From: Lachnospiraceae bacterium
Lineage (GTDB): Bacteria; Bacillota; Clostridia; Lachnospirales; Lachnospiraceae
NCBI GenBank assembly: GCA_017437785.1
Contig: JAFRXH010000009.1
Coordinates: forward strand, 1 to 63,151
Direction of reading: 5' to 3'
Length of the DNA stretch: 63,151 nucleotides
Positions 8,177 to 15,502 of this stretch are shown here, in pieces. The stretch's first letter is position 1. Every line of letters starts with the position of its first letter. A program made the position numbers and the translations under genes. The notes beneath the pieces are model-generated. The model searched no databases, was not told where the DNA came from, and worked only from the letters and a program-made list of their open reading frames with translations.

Positions 8177-8242
8177 CATGTCATTTCTATTATGACAATA
8201 GTATATACAGACGCCGTCGGTATGTCAATTCTATTTTGTCAT
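8177..8242 (-). promoter_or_regulatory. promoter with two matching 22-bp operator-like sites
   Basis: A near-ideal promoter reads TTGACA (8228-8223), a 17-base spacer and TATACT (8205-8200). Two similar 22-mers, at 8242-8221 and 8198-8177, share the core AATAGAA flanked by TGACA/TGTCA ends and differ at about five positions. The first covers the -35 box and the second lies over the expected transcription start, so a bound dimer pair would block RNA polymerase. Autorepression by the HTH protein encoded just downstream is the simplest reading. Between 8243 and the terminator at 8396 I see no gene, only a 21-codon frame that I do not support. Confidence 0.75.
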
Positions 8243-8395
8243 GCTGCGTGTCCTTTCTCAGAATCAGGTTTCTTCTTTTCTGCCATTTTGAAATAACCGG
8301 ACATCCGCCGCTTAACCGATTCTATAAACAAGACATAGCAAAAAGAAAAGAGCGGAAAGAATTACTGTCATTGATGCCTCATGGAAAAATTTAAC

Positions 8396-8420
8396 AAAAA
8401 ACAGAGGCTTTCGCCTCTGC
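8396..8420 (-). terminator. intrinsic terminator of the ABC importer operon
   Basis: On the minus strand a CAGAGGC stem with a GAAA tetraloop and GCCTCTG is followed by six or more U. It lies 25 bases after the stop codon of the last importer gene. Confidence 0.9.
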
Positions 8421-8445
8421 CTTTGCCTCTGCTTATAATCTTATA

Positions 8446-9174
8446 TTATATACCAGCACTCTTTAAGAGCAGCCTTGTATATTCCTCTTTGGGGTTCTTA
8501 TACATCTCTTTGGGTACGCCTTCTTCTATTATCCTGCCGTCCCTTAAGATCATGATCCTGTCGCAGAAATTATACATGGTGCGCAGATCGTGGGAAATAA
8601 AAAGGATAGCTATATGCTTCTCCTCATGCAGACGCTTGAGCAGTGCCAGCACCTGCGATGCCACCGTAACATCCAGCGCGGATACGGGTTCGTCCGCAAT
8701 AAGAAGCTTGGGCTCGCGCATAAGCGCCGTACCGATGCATATCCTCTGGCGCTGGCCTCCGGATAATTCTCCGGGCTTACGCTCCATGTAGCTCTCATCA
8801 AGCCCCACTTCATTAAGCATAAGGGCAACCTTTTCCCGGCGCTGTGCAGCGCTTAGCTTTGTCGACATGCGCAGCGGCTCCTGCATTATCCAGGATATGC
8901 TGTAAGCGGGATTTAACGAGCCGTACGGGTCCTGGAATATCATCTGGGGATGGTTTGTATTACGTTCCATACTGCCGGCCTTTATATCCACCATCTTAAG
9001 TATGGCCTTTGCAATGGTGCTCTTTCCGCTGCCGCTCTCCCCCGCCAGTCCCAGTATCTCTCCGGGTTTAATATCAAAGCTCACACCCTTAAGTACTTTC
9101 TTTTCGGTTTTCTTAAAGCTTCCCGATGTAAAGGAAACCTCCACATCCCTTAAGCTCACCAGATTCTCACTCAT
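8446..9174 (-). CDS. peptide/nickel-type ABC importer ATPase (F-like)
   Basis: This cytosolic ATPase of an Opp/Dpp/Nik-type importer has 242 residues. Walker A is GLAGESGSGKSTIAK (about 40-54), the signature is LSGGQRQRICIG, Walker B is LLIADEPVSALD and the switch His is in FISHDL. It starts inside the preceding ATPase gene (4-base overlap). Typical DppF/OppF proteins are about 310-330 residues and end in an oligo_HPY extension; this one stops right after the nucleotide-binding domain, which is more like NikE. It pairs with the next gene as the ATPase heterodimer. The substrate cannot be told from sequence. Confidence 0.93.
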   Translation of the reverse strand: MSENLVSLRDVEVSFTSGSFKKTEKKVLKGVSFDIKPGEILGLAGESGSGKSTIAKAILKMVDIKAGSMERNTNHPQMIFQDPYGSLNPAYSISWIMQEPLRMSTKLSAAQRREKVALMLNEVGLDESYMERKPGELSGGQRQRICIGTALMREPKLLIADEPVSALDVTVASQVLALLKRLHEEKHIAILFISHDLRTMYNFCDRIMILRDGRIIEEGVPKEMYKNPKEEYTRLLLKSAGI

Positions 9175-9959
9175 AATTCCACCTTGGGTATCGCTGATAT
9201 AAGCTTCTTTGTATATTCCTGCTTCGGATGGTCAAAGATATCATCCACAGCGCCTTTTTCGACCAGATGGCCGTTCTGCATCACCAGTACATTATGCGAT
9301 ATCTGTCTGATAAGTGACAGATCATGTGATATGAACAGGATGGCTACTGCGGATTCTTTGTTTATCTTCTGAAGCAGTTTGATGATCTGCGCCTGTACCG
9401 TAACGTCAAGAGCCGTAGTCGCTTCATCTGCGATCAGAAGCTGCGGTCCGCCGACCATGGCTGCAGCTATCATCACTCTCTGCCTCATACCGCCCGATAA
9501 TTGATGGGGATAAGATTCATACACCCTCTCAGGATCATCCAGCTCGACATTCTCAAGCCATTTGATGGCACGCTCTTTTCTCGCTGCATCGTTCATTTGC
9601 GTATGATGTATGCGCAGGGCTTCTTCAACCTGCGTTCCTATCTTCATAGTAGGATTTAGTGCGGTCATAGGCTCCTGGAATATCATGCATATCTCATCGC
9701 CCTGAAGGGTACGCAGTTTGTGCCTTTCCATCGTCAGCACATCTTCGCCTTCAAAGAGTATGCGTCCTTCCTTTTTCAGCTTTTTACGTGGAAGCAGACC
9801 GGCTATAGCCAGCGCTGTCATGGATTTACCGGATCCGGATTCGCCCACTATGCCCAGTATCTCACCTTTATCAAGAGTAAAGGAAACGCCTTCAACTACT
9901 CTTTCCGGCTTATCATGGTCATGAAATTCTATTCCGAAATCTTCCACACTAAGAAGCAT
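9171..9959 (-). CDS. peptide/nickel-type ABC importer ATPase (D-like)
   Basis: This is the second ATPase of the importer, 262 residues. Walker A is GIVGESGSGKSMTALA, the Q-loop is MIFQEPMTALNP, the signature is LSGGMRQRVMIA, Walker B is LLIADEATTALD and the H-loop is FISHDLSLI. Like its partner it lacks the usual C-terminal oligo_HPY extension of DppD/OppD. It overlaps the next ATPase gene by four bases and the upstream permease gene by one base (ATG/stop), so the three are translationally coupled. Confidence 0.93.
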   Translation of the reverse strand: MLLSVEDFGIEFHDHDKPERVVEGVSFTLDKGEILGIVGESGSGKSMTALAIAGLLPRKKLKKEGRILFEGEDVLTMERHKLRTLQGDEICMIFQEPMTALNPTMKIGTQVEEALRIHHTQMNDAARKERAIKWLENVELDDPERVYESYPHQLSGGMRQRVMIAAAMVGGPQLLIADEATTALDVTVQAQIIKLLQKINKESAVAILFISHDLSLIRQISHNVLVMQNGHLVEKGAVDDIFDHPKQEYTKKLISAIPKVEL

Positions 9960-10768
9960 CAGTTCTCCTCCGTAGTCCCCTCTGCAAGCAGTGCAAAGCC
10001 CAGCACCGTAAGCACTATAACAATTCCCGGAAATATTGCATACCAGGGTGCCGTAAACAGATACGACTGCGCTTCCGAAAGCATGCGTCCCAGAGACGCC
10101 GCAGGCGGCTGTACACCTATGCCCAGATAGCTGAGACCTGCCTCAGCCAGTACGGCATTATTAAAACCTATCATTACCGAACTAAGCAGCACCGGCATTA
10201 TATTAGGCAGGATATGGACAAATATGATCCTTATATGTCCCGCTCCCATTAGTGCTGCGCTTTTTACATAATCAAGCGAACACTGCTTCTTAACTTCCGA
10301 TCGCACTATCCTTGCAAAACTGGGGATAAAAGCGATGCCCAGCGCCAGGGTAACATTAAGACGCCCGGTCCCCAAAAGGCTTATGATCACAAGTGCCAGC
10401 AGGATGCTCGGGAAAGAAAAAAGCACGTCGTTTATCCTCATAAGGATATCATCCAAAAGACCGCCGAAATATCCGCAGAGCGAACCCACGATAACACCGA
10501 ACACCGTACCGATAAGTACGGTAAGCACTGCTATAAGGAAGGTATTTCCCATGCCTTCCATAACACGGCTTAAGATATCCCTGCCGTAATTATCGCAGCC
10601 CATCCAGTGTGTAAAAGAAGGCTTTGCGAATTTATCGGCAACGCTCATGGCTGTTGTATCGTAAGGCGTGGCAAAAATACTCACGAATACCGTAAAAAGC
10701 AGTATTCCCGTGATCGCTGCACCGGTTATGAAATTGAAGTTTTGATGTTTTTTAAACCACTTTTTCAT
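9959..10768 (-). CDS. peptide/nickel-type ABC importer permease (C-like)
   Basis: The 269-residue inner-membrane permease belongs to the DppC/OppC/NikC family. An N-terminal helix (about 15-35) is followed by the characteristic HWMGCDNYGRDILSRV periplasmic-side motif, then five further helices. The EAA loop that docks the ATPases reads ALMGAGHIRIIFVHILPNI. The ribosome site before the ATG is weak. A 150-base block of short repeats separates this gene from the upstream permease gene, an odd interruption of an otherwise overlapping operon. Confidence 0.93.
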   Translation of the reverse strand: MKKWFKKHQNFNFITGAAITGILLFTVFVSIFATPYDTTAMSVADKFAKPSFTHWMGCDNYGRDILSRVMEGMGNTFLIAVLTVLIGTVFGVIVGSLCGYFGGLLDDILMRINDVLFSFPSILLALVIISLLGTGRLNVTLALGIAFIPSFARIVRSEVKKQCSLDYVKSAALMGAGHIRIIFVHILPNIMPVLLSSVMIGFNNAVLAEAGLSYLGIGVQPPAASLGRMLSEAQSYLFTAPWYAIFPGIVIVLTVLGFALLAEGTTEEN

Positions 10769-10810
10769 TTTCTATAATATTTACTTCTTTGGCACAATAC
10801 ACTTTCATCA

Positions 10811-10918
10811 AGATCCTTCGGGCTAAAGCCCTCAGGATGACAGGTTGCGGTCCTTCGGCTGACGCCCTCAGGATGACAGGGGTGCGGTCCTTCGGGCTAA
10901 AGCCCTCAGGATGAAAGG
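10811..10918. repeat. three tandem copies of a 33-bp AGGATGACAGG repeat
   Basis: Units at 10811-10843, 10849-10880 and 10886-10918 read GATCCTTCGGGCTAAAGCCC followed by TCAGGATGACAGG, with small changes. Each can fold through GGGCT/AGCCC and outer CCT/AGG pairs. The block lies inside the importer operon between two permease genes. Related units, all with the CAGGATGACAG core, occur at 14699-14816 and 62291-62310. Confidence 0.88.
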
Positions 10919-10920
10919 TT

Positions 10921-11862
10921 CTAATCTTTCCTGAGCCTGGGATCGACCACCCTGTAGAGAATATCCACTACCAGGTTCATGATCAGAACAACAAATGCGA
11001 TCAGGATTATGACTGCTTCCACTACCGGATAATCCCTGTTGGCAATGGACGTCAGCAATATCCTGCCCAGTCCCGGTATATTAAATACCTGCTCTATAAC
11101 GATGGAGCCCGCGATCATATCGGCTACAGCCATACCCCAGAACGTGATAAGCGGTATCATCGCATTCTTAAGTACATGGCGGTAAAGCACCTCCATTGTT
11201 GAGAGCCCTCTGCTGTATGCCGTACGGACATAATCTTTGCCGGCCTCCGTAAGGATGGCGCTGCGCAAAAGCTTTATGCTCATGGCGCACTTGGGGATCG
11301 CTATCGCGATGGCCGGCAGTATCAGATATCCCAGGAAACCGCCAAAATCCTTTTTATAGGAGATATAGCCGCCGGGTCTGAACAGTTTTAGCACCATGCC
11401 GAAAAACCAGCTCATCATAATGCCCAGAAAGAACGAAGGCACCGCCATAACGAACTGATTGGTACCATAGCTTATCCTGTCAAACTTACTGCCTGCATAT
11501 TTTGCAATGAGCAGTGACAGGGGTATAGATATCCCTATCGTCATTATCATTGATAGTATTGTAAGTGTAACGGTAATGGGAAGTTTCTCCAGTATCATAG
11601 AAGATACCGGCAGATTATAACTGATAGATGTTCCGAAATCACCCTTCACAAAACCTGAGAGCCAGTTTAAATACCTGACAATGAAGGGTTTATCAAGCCC
11701 CATCTGCACACGCAGTGCTTCCACAGTCTCTTTTGTGGCATTACTTCCCAGGCGGGATACCGCAGCATCCCCCGGGATTATCTCAAATGCCGCAAAGACT
11801 ATGAAAGACACTGCGAGCAGAGTGAGCAGCATAGATATGATTTTTCTTAAGAATACTTTCAT
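10921..11862 (-). CDS. peptide/nickel-type ABC importer permease (B-like)
   Basis: The 313-residue membrane permease belongs to the DppB/OppB/NikB family. It has an N-terminal helix (about 8-28), then the family segment EALRVQMGLDKPFIVRYLNW, then helices at about 95-300. The EAA loop is YSRGLSTMEVLYRHVLKNAM, and the C-terminal VDILYRVVDPRLR is diagnostic for the B-type subunit. The gene lies 15 bases after the binding-protein gene and is co-transcribed with it. Confidence 0.94.
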   Translation of the reverse strand: MKVFLRKIISMLLTLLAVSFIVFAAFEIIPGDAAVSRLGSNATKETVEALRVQMGLDKPFIVRYLNWLSGFVKGDFGTSISYNLPVSSMILEKLPITVTLTILSMIMTIGISIPLSLLIAKYAGSKFDRISYGTNQFVMAVPSFFLGIMMSWFFGMVLKLFRPGGYISYKKDFGGFLGYLILPAIAIAIPKCAMSIKLLRSAILTEAGKDYVRTAYSRGLSTMEVLYRHVLKNAMIPLITFWGMAVADMIAGSIVIEQVFNIPGLGRILLTSIANRDYPVVEAVIILIAFVVLIMNLVVDILYRVVDPRLRKD

Positions 11863-11877
11863 CCGCAGATATTCGTA

Positions 11878-13392
11878 TTACTGTTCAACCTCATAAAGGC
11901 TTGCTATATCCTGTACGTACAGAGGATAGAATTTATATCCCGCATACTTCTTGTTAAGTGCCACGAAGGTAGGCAGATCCTGGATATATACGTTAGCCGC
12001 TTCCTCGGAAAGGATGCTTAAGCACTTCTTGTAATCAGCAGTCTGCTCTGCATCATCCGTAGTGGATATCGCTGCCTTAAACGCTTCATCGTAAGCAGGT
12101 GAGCTGAAGTTAACGAAGTTCTTTCCGCTGTCGGAGACAAAACGCTCAAGTAATGCTCTTGCGGTAAGTGTGGAAGCATCGACACCTACAACGGTCGTAG
12201 TGTAATTGCGTCCCACATATACATCGGAAAGCCAGCTGTCCCATTCGATCAGGTCGATCTTTGCATCAACGCCTATCTTCTTAAACTGCTCTGACAGAAC
12301 TTCTGCAGTTGAGATATGCTGCTGATAGTTGGAAGGCACGCTCATTGAGAACGAAAATCCGTTGGGATATCCTGCCTCTGTAAGCAGCTGCTTAGCCTTT
12401 TCCAGATCCTGGTCATAGGTGTGGTTTAAGCTCTCGTCATAATACTTTGTGAATGCAGGGAACATGCTGCTTCCCAGCTCGGTACCCTTGCCGCCTGATA
12501 CAAAGGTCATTATCTCGGCAGGATCGATCGCATAGCACAGTGCCTGACGTACACGCACATCGTTAAAGGGTTCGACTGCATTGTTGATGTAGAGAGCCTG
12601 TACCAGGTTCATCGTTCCTTCAAGTACGTTGAAATCACTTCCTTCAAGCTCTGCAGCCTGGGTATCGGTGATACGGGCTATCATATCGATAGAACCGCCC
12701 TTAAGCTCCATAACTATAGCATCGGGATTAGCTACCACTTTAAGTGTTACATCCTTGATATGCGCCTTTTCTCCCCAATAATCGTCAAATGCCGTGAGCA
12801 CTATTGACTCCTGGGGTGCACGGCTTACATATTTATAAGGACCTGTACCGATGACATTCGTAGCCGGATCTGTATTATCCGCAGGTATCACAGCTGTGGT
12901 AAGGGATGCCATGAATTCGGTATCCGCTTCCTTAAGTGTCAGTGTGATCGTCTTGTCATCTTTCTTTTCAAGTGAGGCAATATTAGAAAATGCCGGAACC
13001 AACGGATCATTTCCGTCCTTCCCGGCACAGCGTTCGATAGAATATATCACATCCTCCGCCGTAACCGTATTGCCATTATGAAATTTAACATTGTCACGTA
13101 ACGTGATCGTGTATACCAGACCATCCTCGCTGATATCCACCGCATTGGCAACCGCCGGCTTCAGATCCCCGCTCTCGTCATATTTGACCAAGCCCTCATA
13201 GATATTGAACAGTATCTCTTTGGTACCTGCCGCGCTAACCTTGTGCGGGTCAAGTCCGTCTTCCAGATCCTGTGGAATACCGATGGTGATCTGTCCGGAA
13301 GAAGCCTCCTTTGTCTTGCCGCCTGTGCATCCGCCCAGTGCAACAGCCATTGTCGCCAGCAAAGCTGCAAGTAATAAACCTGCCTTTTTCAT
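11878..13392 (-). CDS. ABC importer substrate-binding lipoprotein (SBP family 5)
   Basis: The 504-residue extracytoplasmic solute-binding protein is the first gene of the importer operon. It has a lipoprotein signal with lipobox LGGC (Cys 22), then a Thr/Ser linker and the mature family-5 domain. Family marks are KVSAAGTKEILFNIYEGLVK, LVYTITLRDNVKFHNG and TAEDVIYSIER, followed by FNDVRVRQALCYAIDP. The family binds di- and oligopeptides, nickel chelates or opines; no ligand can be assigned here. It starts at ATG after AGGAGGAGG and is transcribed from the promoter at 13462-13490. Confidence 0.95.
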   Translation of the reverse strand: MKKAGLLLAALLATMAVALGGCTGGKTKEASSGQITIGIPQDLEDGLDPHKVSAAGTKEILFNIYEGLVKYDESGDLKPAVANAVDISEDGLVYTITLRDNVKFHNGNTVTAEDVIYSIERCAGKDGNDPLVPAFSNIASLEKKDDKTITLTLKEADTEFMASLTTAVIPADNTDPATNVIGTGPYKYVSRAPQESIVLTAFDDYWGEKAHIKDVTLKVVANPDAIVMELKGGSIDMIARITDTQAAELEGSDFNVLEGTMNLVQALYINNAVEPFNDVRVRQALCYAIDPAEIMTFVSGGKGTELGSSMFPAFTKYYDESLNHTYDQDLEKAKQLLTEAGYPNGFSFSMSVPSNYQQHISTAEVLSEQFKKIGVDAKIDLIEWDSWLSDVYVGRNYTTTVVGVDASTLTARALLERFVSDSGKNFVNFSSPAYDEAFKAAISTTDDAEQTADYKKCLSILSEEAANVYIQDLPTFVALNKKYAGYKFYPLYVQDIASLYEVEQ

Positions 13393-13461
13393 TGCTTACC
13401 TCCTCCTTTTGGATGTATAAAATTATAAATGTGCTTCGGGTCTTTTTCCCGACCCAGTGGA

Positions 13462-13490
13462 ATTCTATATCATTTGCCGGATAATTGCAA
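13462..13490 (-). promoter_or_regulatory. promoter of the ABC importer operon
   Basis: TTGCAA (13490-13485), a 17-base spacer and TAGAAT (13467-13462). A small GGGTC...GACCC hairpin follows in the leader at about 13438-13455. Confidence 0.8.
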
Positions 13491-13515
13491 GTATTATTTA
13501 CGATCGGAAAGGGAT

Positions 13516-14628
13516 TTATGACAGCTTCATATCACCGTCTTTTACCCAGCCCAGCTTCTTTACCAGCATATGGAAACCGATCGAAAGTATAGCAGGCAGG
13601 ATAAAGCTTATAAGTATGAGGCCTGCCCAATCCATACCGGTTATGGCTGCTTTATTGCCTGCGGCCACATCCGCAACCCAGCCGGAATAAACTCCTATCT
13701 GCCCTACGAGGCCGCAGGTTCCCATACCGGAAGAAACCGGCGCACCATTCATCTGAAGCTTGAACAGACACGTTGCCAAAGGTCCAGTTATGGCACTTGC
13801 AAGTGTCGGTGCGATCCAGATGCAGGGATTCTTTACTATATTGCCCATCTGTAGCATTGATGTGCCGATACCCTGCGATACCAGTCCGCCCCACTTATTC
13901 TCCTTAAACGAGATGATAGCAAAGCCTACCATCTGGGCGCTGCAGCCGGCAACGGCAGCTCCTCCGGCAAGACCGGTAAGTCCTAACGCTGCGCAGATAG
14001 CCGCAGATGATATAGGCAGTGTAAGCGCCATACCTACGACAACGGATACTACTATACCCATTAAGAACGGCTGCTGTTCCGTTGCCCACATGATGACCAC
14101 GCCCAGCTTGCTGGCGATCGCTCCCAGCGTAGGTGCTATAAGCCATGATAAGAAAACACCGCTTCCTATGGTAACAAGAGGTGTTACAAGTATATCTATC
14201 TTTGTTTCTTTAGATACGCATTTGCCGATCTCCGATGCAAGTATCGCAACAAAAAGAACCGCCAGAGGGCCGCCTGCCCCGCCAAGTGCGTTTGAAGCAA
14301 ATCCTACTGTTATAAGTGAAAATAATACGAGAGGCGGGCATTTTAAAGCCGAACCGATAGCGACTGCCATCGCAGGTCCGCTCATCGCCGTTGCCAGGTT
14401 GCCTACCGTGTACTCGGTCCCCGCTATGGTAGCCACGGGGGTTGTCAGAAATCCCAGATGAAACTGTGTGCCTATGGTATTGATTATCGTTCCTATCAGC
14501 AGCGAACAGAAAAGGCCCTGTGCCATTGCTCCCAGTGCATCTATGCCGTAGCGTTTTAAGGATATCTCTATATCCTTCTTTTTCAGGAAAGACTTGATAC
14601 CGCCTTCTGACTTATTTGTTTTTCCCAT
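13516..14628 (-). CDS. PTS_EIIC_2 / PfoR-like membrane protein
   Basis: The 370-residue polytopic membrane protein has about nine hydrophobic segments rich in Gly and Ala. Sequence marks are GIDALGAMAQGLFCSLLIG near the N terminus, SGPAMAVAIGSAL, GGAGGPLAVLFVAI, and later FKENKWGGLVSQGIGTSML. This pattern matches the EIIC-like family that includes PfoR of Clostridium perfringens; members are stand-alone and lack EIIA or EIIB domains. Family function is uncertain: a transporter is likely, and regulation of toxin genes by PfoR is historical. It has its own promoter and no PTS partner genes nearby. Confidence 0.85.
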   Translation of the reverse strand: MGKTNKSEGGIKSFLKKKDIEISLKRYGIDALGAMAQGLFCSLLIGTIINTIGTQFHLGFLTTPVATIAGTEYTVGNLATAMSGPAMAVAIGSALKCPPLVLFSLITVGFASNALGGAGGPLAVLFVAILASEIGKCVSKETKIDILVTPLVTIGSGVFLSWLIAPTLGAIASKLGVVIMWATEQQPFLMGIVVSVVVGMALTLPISSAAICAALGLTGLAGGAAVAGCSAQMVGFAIISFKENKWGGLVSQGIGTSMLQMGNIVKNPCIWIAPTLASAITGPLATCLFKLQMNGAPVSSGMGTCGLVGQIGVYSGWVADVAAGNKAAITGMDWAGLILISFILPAILSIGFHMLVKKLGWVKDGDMKLS

Positions 14629-14660
14629 AATGAGACACCTCCCGGAAAATATCAGCGCTT

Positions 14661-14689
14661 ATCATATCATCATATATTGATAATGGCAA
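14661..14689 (-). promoter_or_regulatory. promoter of the PfoR-like gene
   Basis: TTGCCA (14689-14684), a 17-base spacer and TATGAT (14666-14661), followed by GGGAGGTG as the ribosome site of the gene starting at 14628. Confidence 0.8.
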
Positions 14690-14698
14690 GTATAAAAA

Positions 14699-14816
14699 AA
14701 GATCCTTCGCTCCGCTCAGGATGACAGGGTAGCTCCGCTCAGGATGACAGGGCTTTCAGCTTTGGATGACAGGGCGTTCAGCTTTGGATGACATGACGTT
14801 CAGCTTAGGATCACAG
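14699..14816. repeat. five degenerate AGGATGACAGG repeats
   Basis: The block starts with GATCCTTCGCTCCGCTCAGG and continues with shorter units ending in GGATGACAGG, GGATGACAT and GGATCACAG. The units decay progressively from left to right. It is the same family as 10811-10918. It fills the gap between the EIIC-like promoter and the Cys-cluster gene. Confidence 0.85.
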
Positions 14817-14825
14817 AACAGCTTT

Positions 14826-15479
14826 TCACATCGACTGCCAGGCTGCGATCCTTTCATAGATCTGCGGGTAGAATTCTTTTGTGGTATCATAGGGAGTCTC
14901 GTAGAATCTTTTAAGAAAAAGTATATGGATATTTCTCTTAACTCCCGGCTCTGCCGGTTCTTTCATAAAGTTAGTCAGATTCTTTATAAAGGCATGCCAC
15001 TTAAGGGCATATTCTTCGTATGCTTCTATATCTTCGATCTCAAGCCAGTCTTTTATCTTCACTTCTTTCCGCTCTTCGACCCGGCACTCGTATTTTTGCA
15101 GTATGTATGAAAAGCCGTCGTCATGATAATATCTGCCAAGCGGAAACAGCCTGCAGATACCGGGGCGAAACGAATGGACTTTGCATCTTTTATCGTCACT
15201 TAAAAAACCGCAGCCCGCTCCCCTGTCCTTTATGTGGGGCATGCTCAGCAGATCGTGCAGGCCTATCTCTATATACCCGTCCAGCATCAGCGCGGTAAAA
15301 TCTTTGGAAAGCCCCCTGCAGAGGGAATAGATATCATAAGGATCCAGTACGATGGTATCGCACATATTCTCACAGCAGTACGAACAGCCCCTGCAGCCAT
15401 CCGCATCAAGCTTTGCACAGTCAGCGGCAGTATAGAGCCTGCCGTCCGAAATCTCTTCTATCATTACATATCGTTCCAT
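14826..15479 (-). CDS. YkgJ-type cysteine-cluster protein
   Basis: The 217-residue protein has the zinc/iron-chelating cysteine-cluster signature. CRGCSYCCENMC lies at about 29-40, and CKVHSFRPGICRLFPLGRY at about 97-115, with a further Cys at CGFL. Proteins of this family (YkgJ/FliB-like) bind a metal or Fe-S cluster; the methylase activity of FliB is known for a different subgroup. No signal peptide is present. It starts 23 bases after the upstream GGDEF gene and is probably co-transcribed with it. Confidence 0.88.
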   Translation of the reverse strand: MERYVMIEEISDGRLYTAADCAKLDADGCRGCSYCCENMCDTIVLDPYDIYSLCRGLSKDFTALMLDGYIEIGLHDLLSMPHIKDRGAGCGFLSDDKRCKVHSFRPGICRLFPLGRYYHDDGFSYILQKYECRVEERKEVKIKDWLEIEDIEAYEEYALKWHAFIKNLTNFMKEPAEPGVKRNIHILFLKRFYETPYDTTKEFYPQIYERIAAWQSM

Positions 15480-15502
15480 ATTTAAAACCTTCCCCGTTTG
15501 GA

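Noticed and set aside
8246-8320. 21-codon minus-strand frame starting MSGYFKMAEKKK
   Set aside because: The ribosome site is poor and it ends in the operator of the HTH gene. It could be the tail of a lost mobile-element gene, but nothing supports this.
10811-10918. Possible CRISPR array (three 33-bp repeats)
   Set aside because: The spacers are only 5 bases long and the repeats diverge; there are no cas genes. It is an interspersed repeat block.
13760-14461. 233-codon plus-strand open frame
   Set aside because: It is antisense to the EIIC-like membrane protein gene, with no ribosome site; its Pro/Thr-rich translation is typical of a shadow frame.
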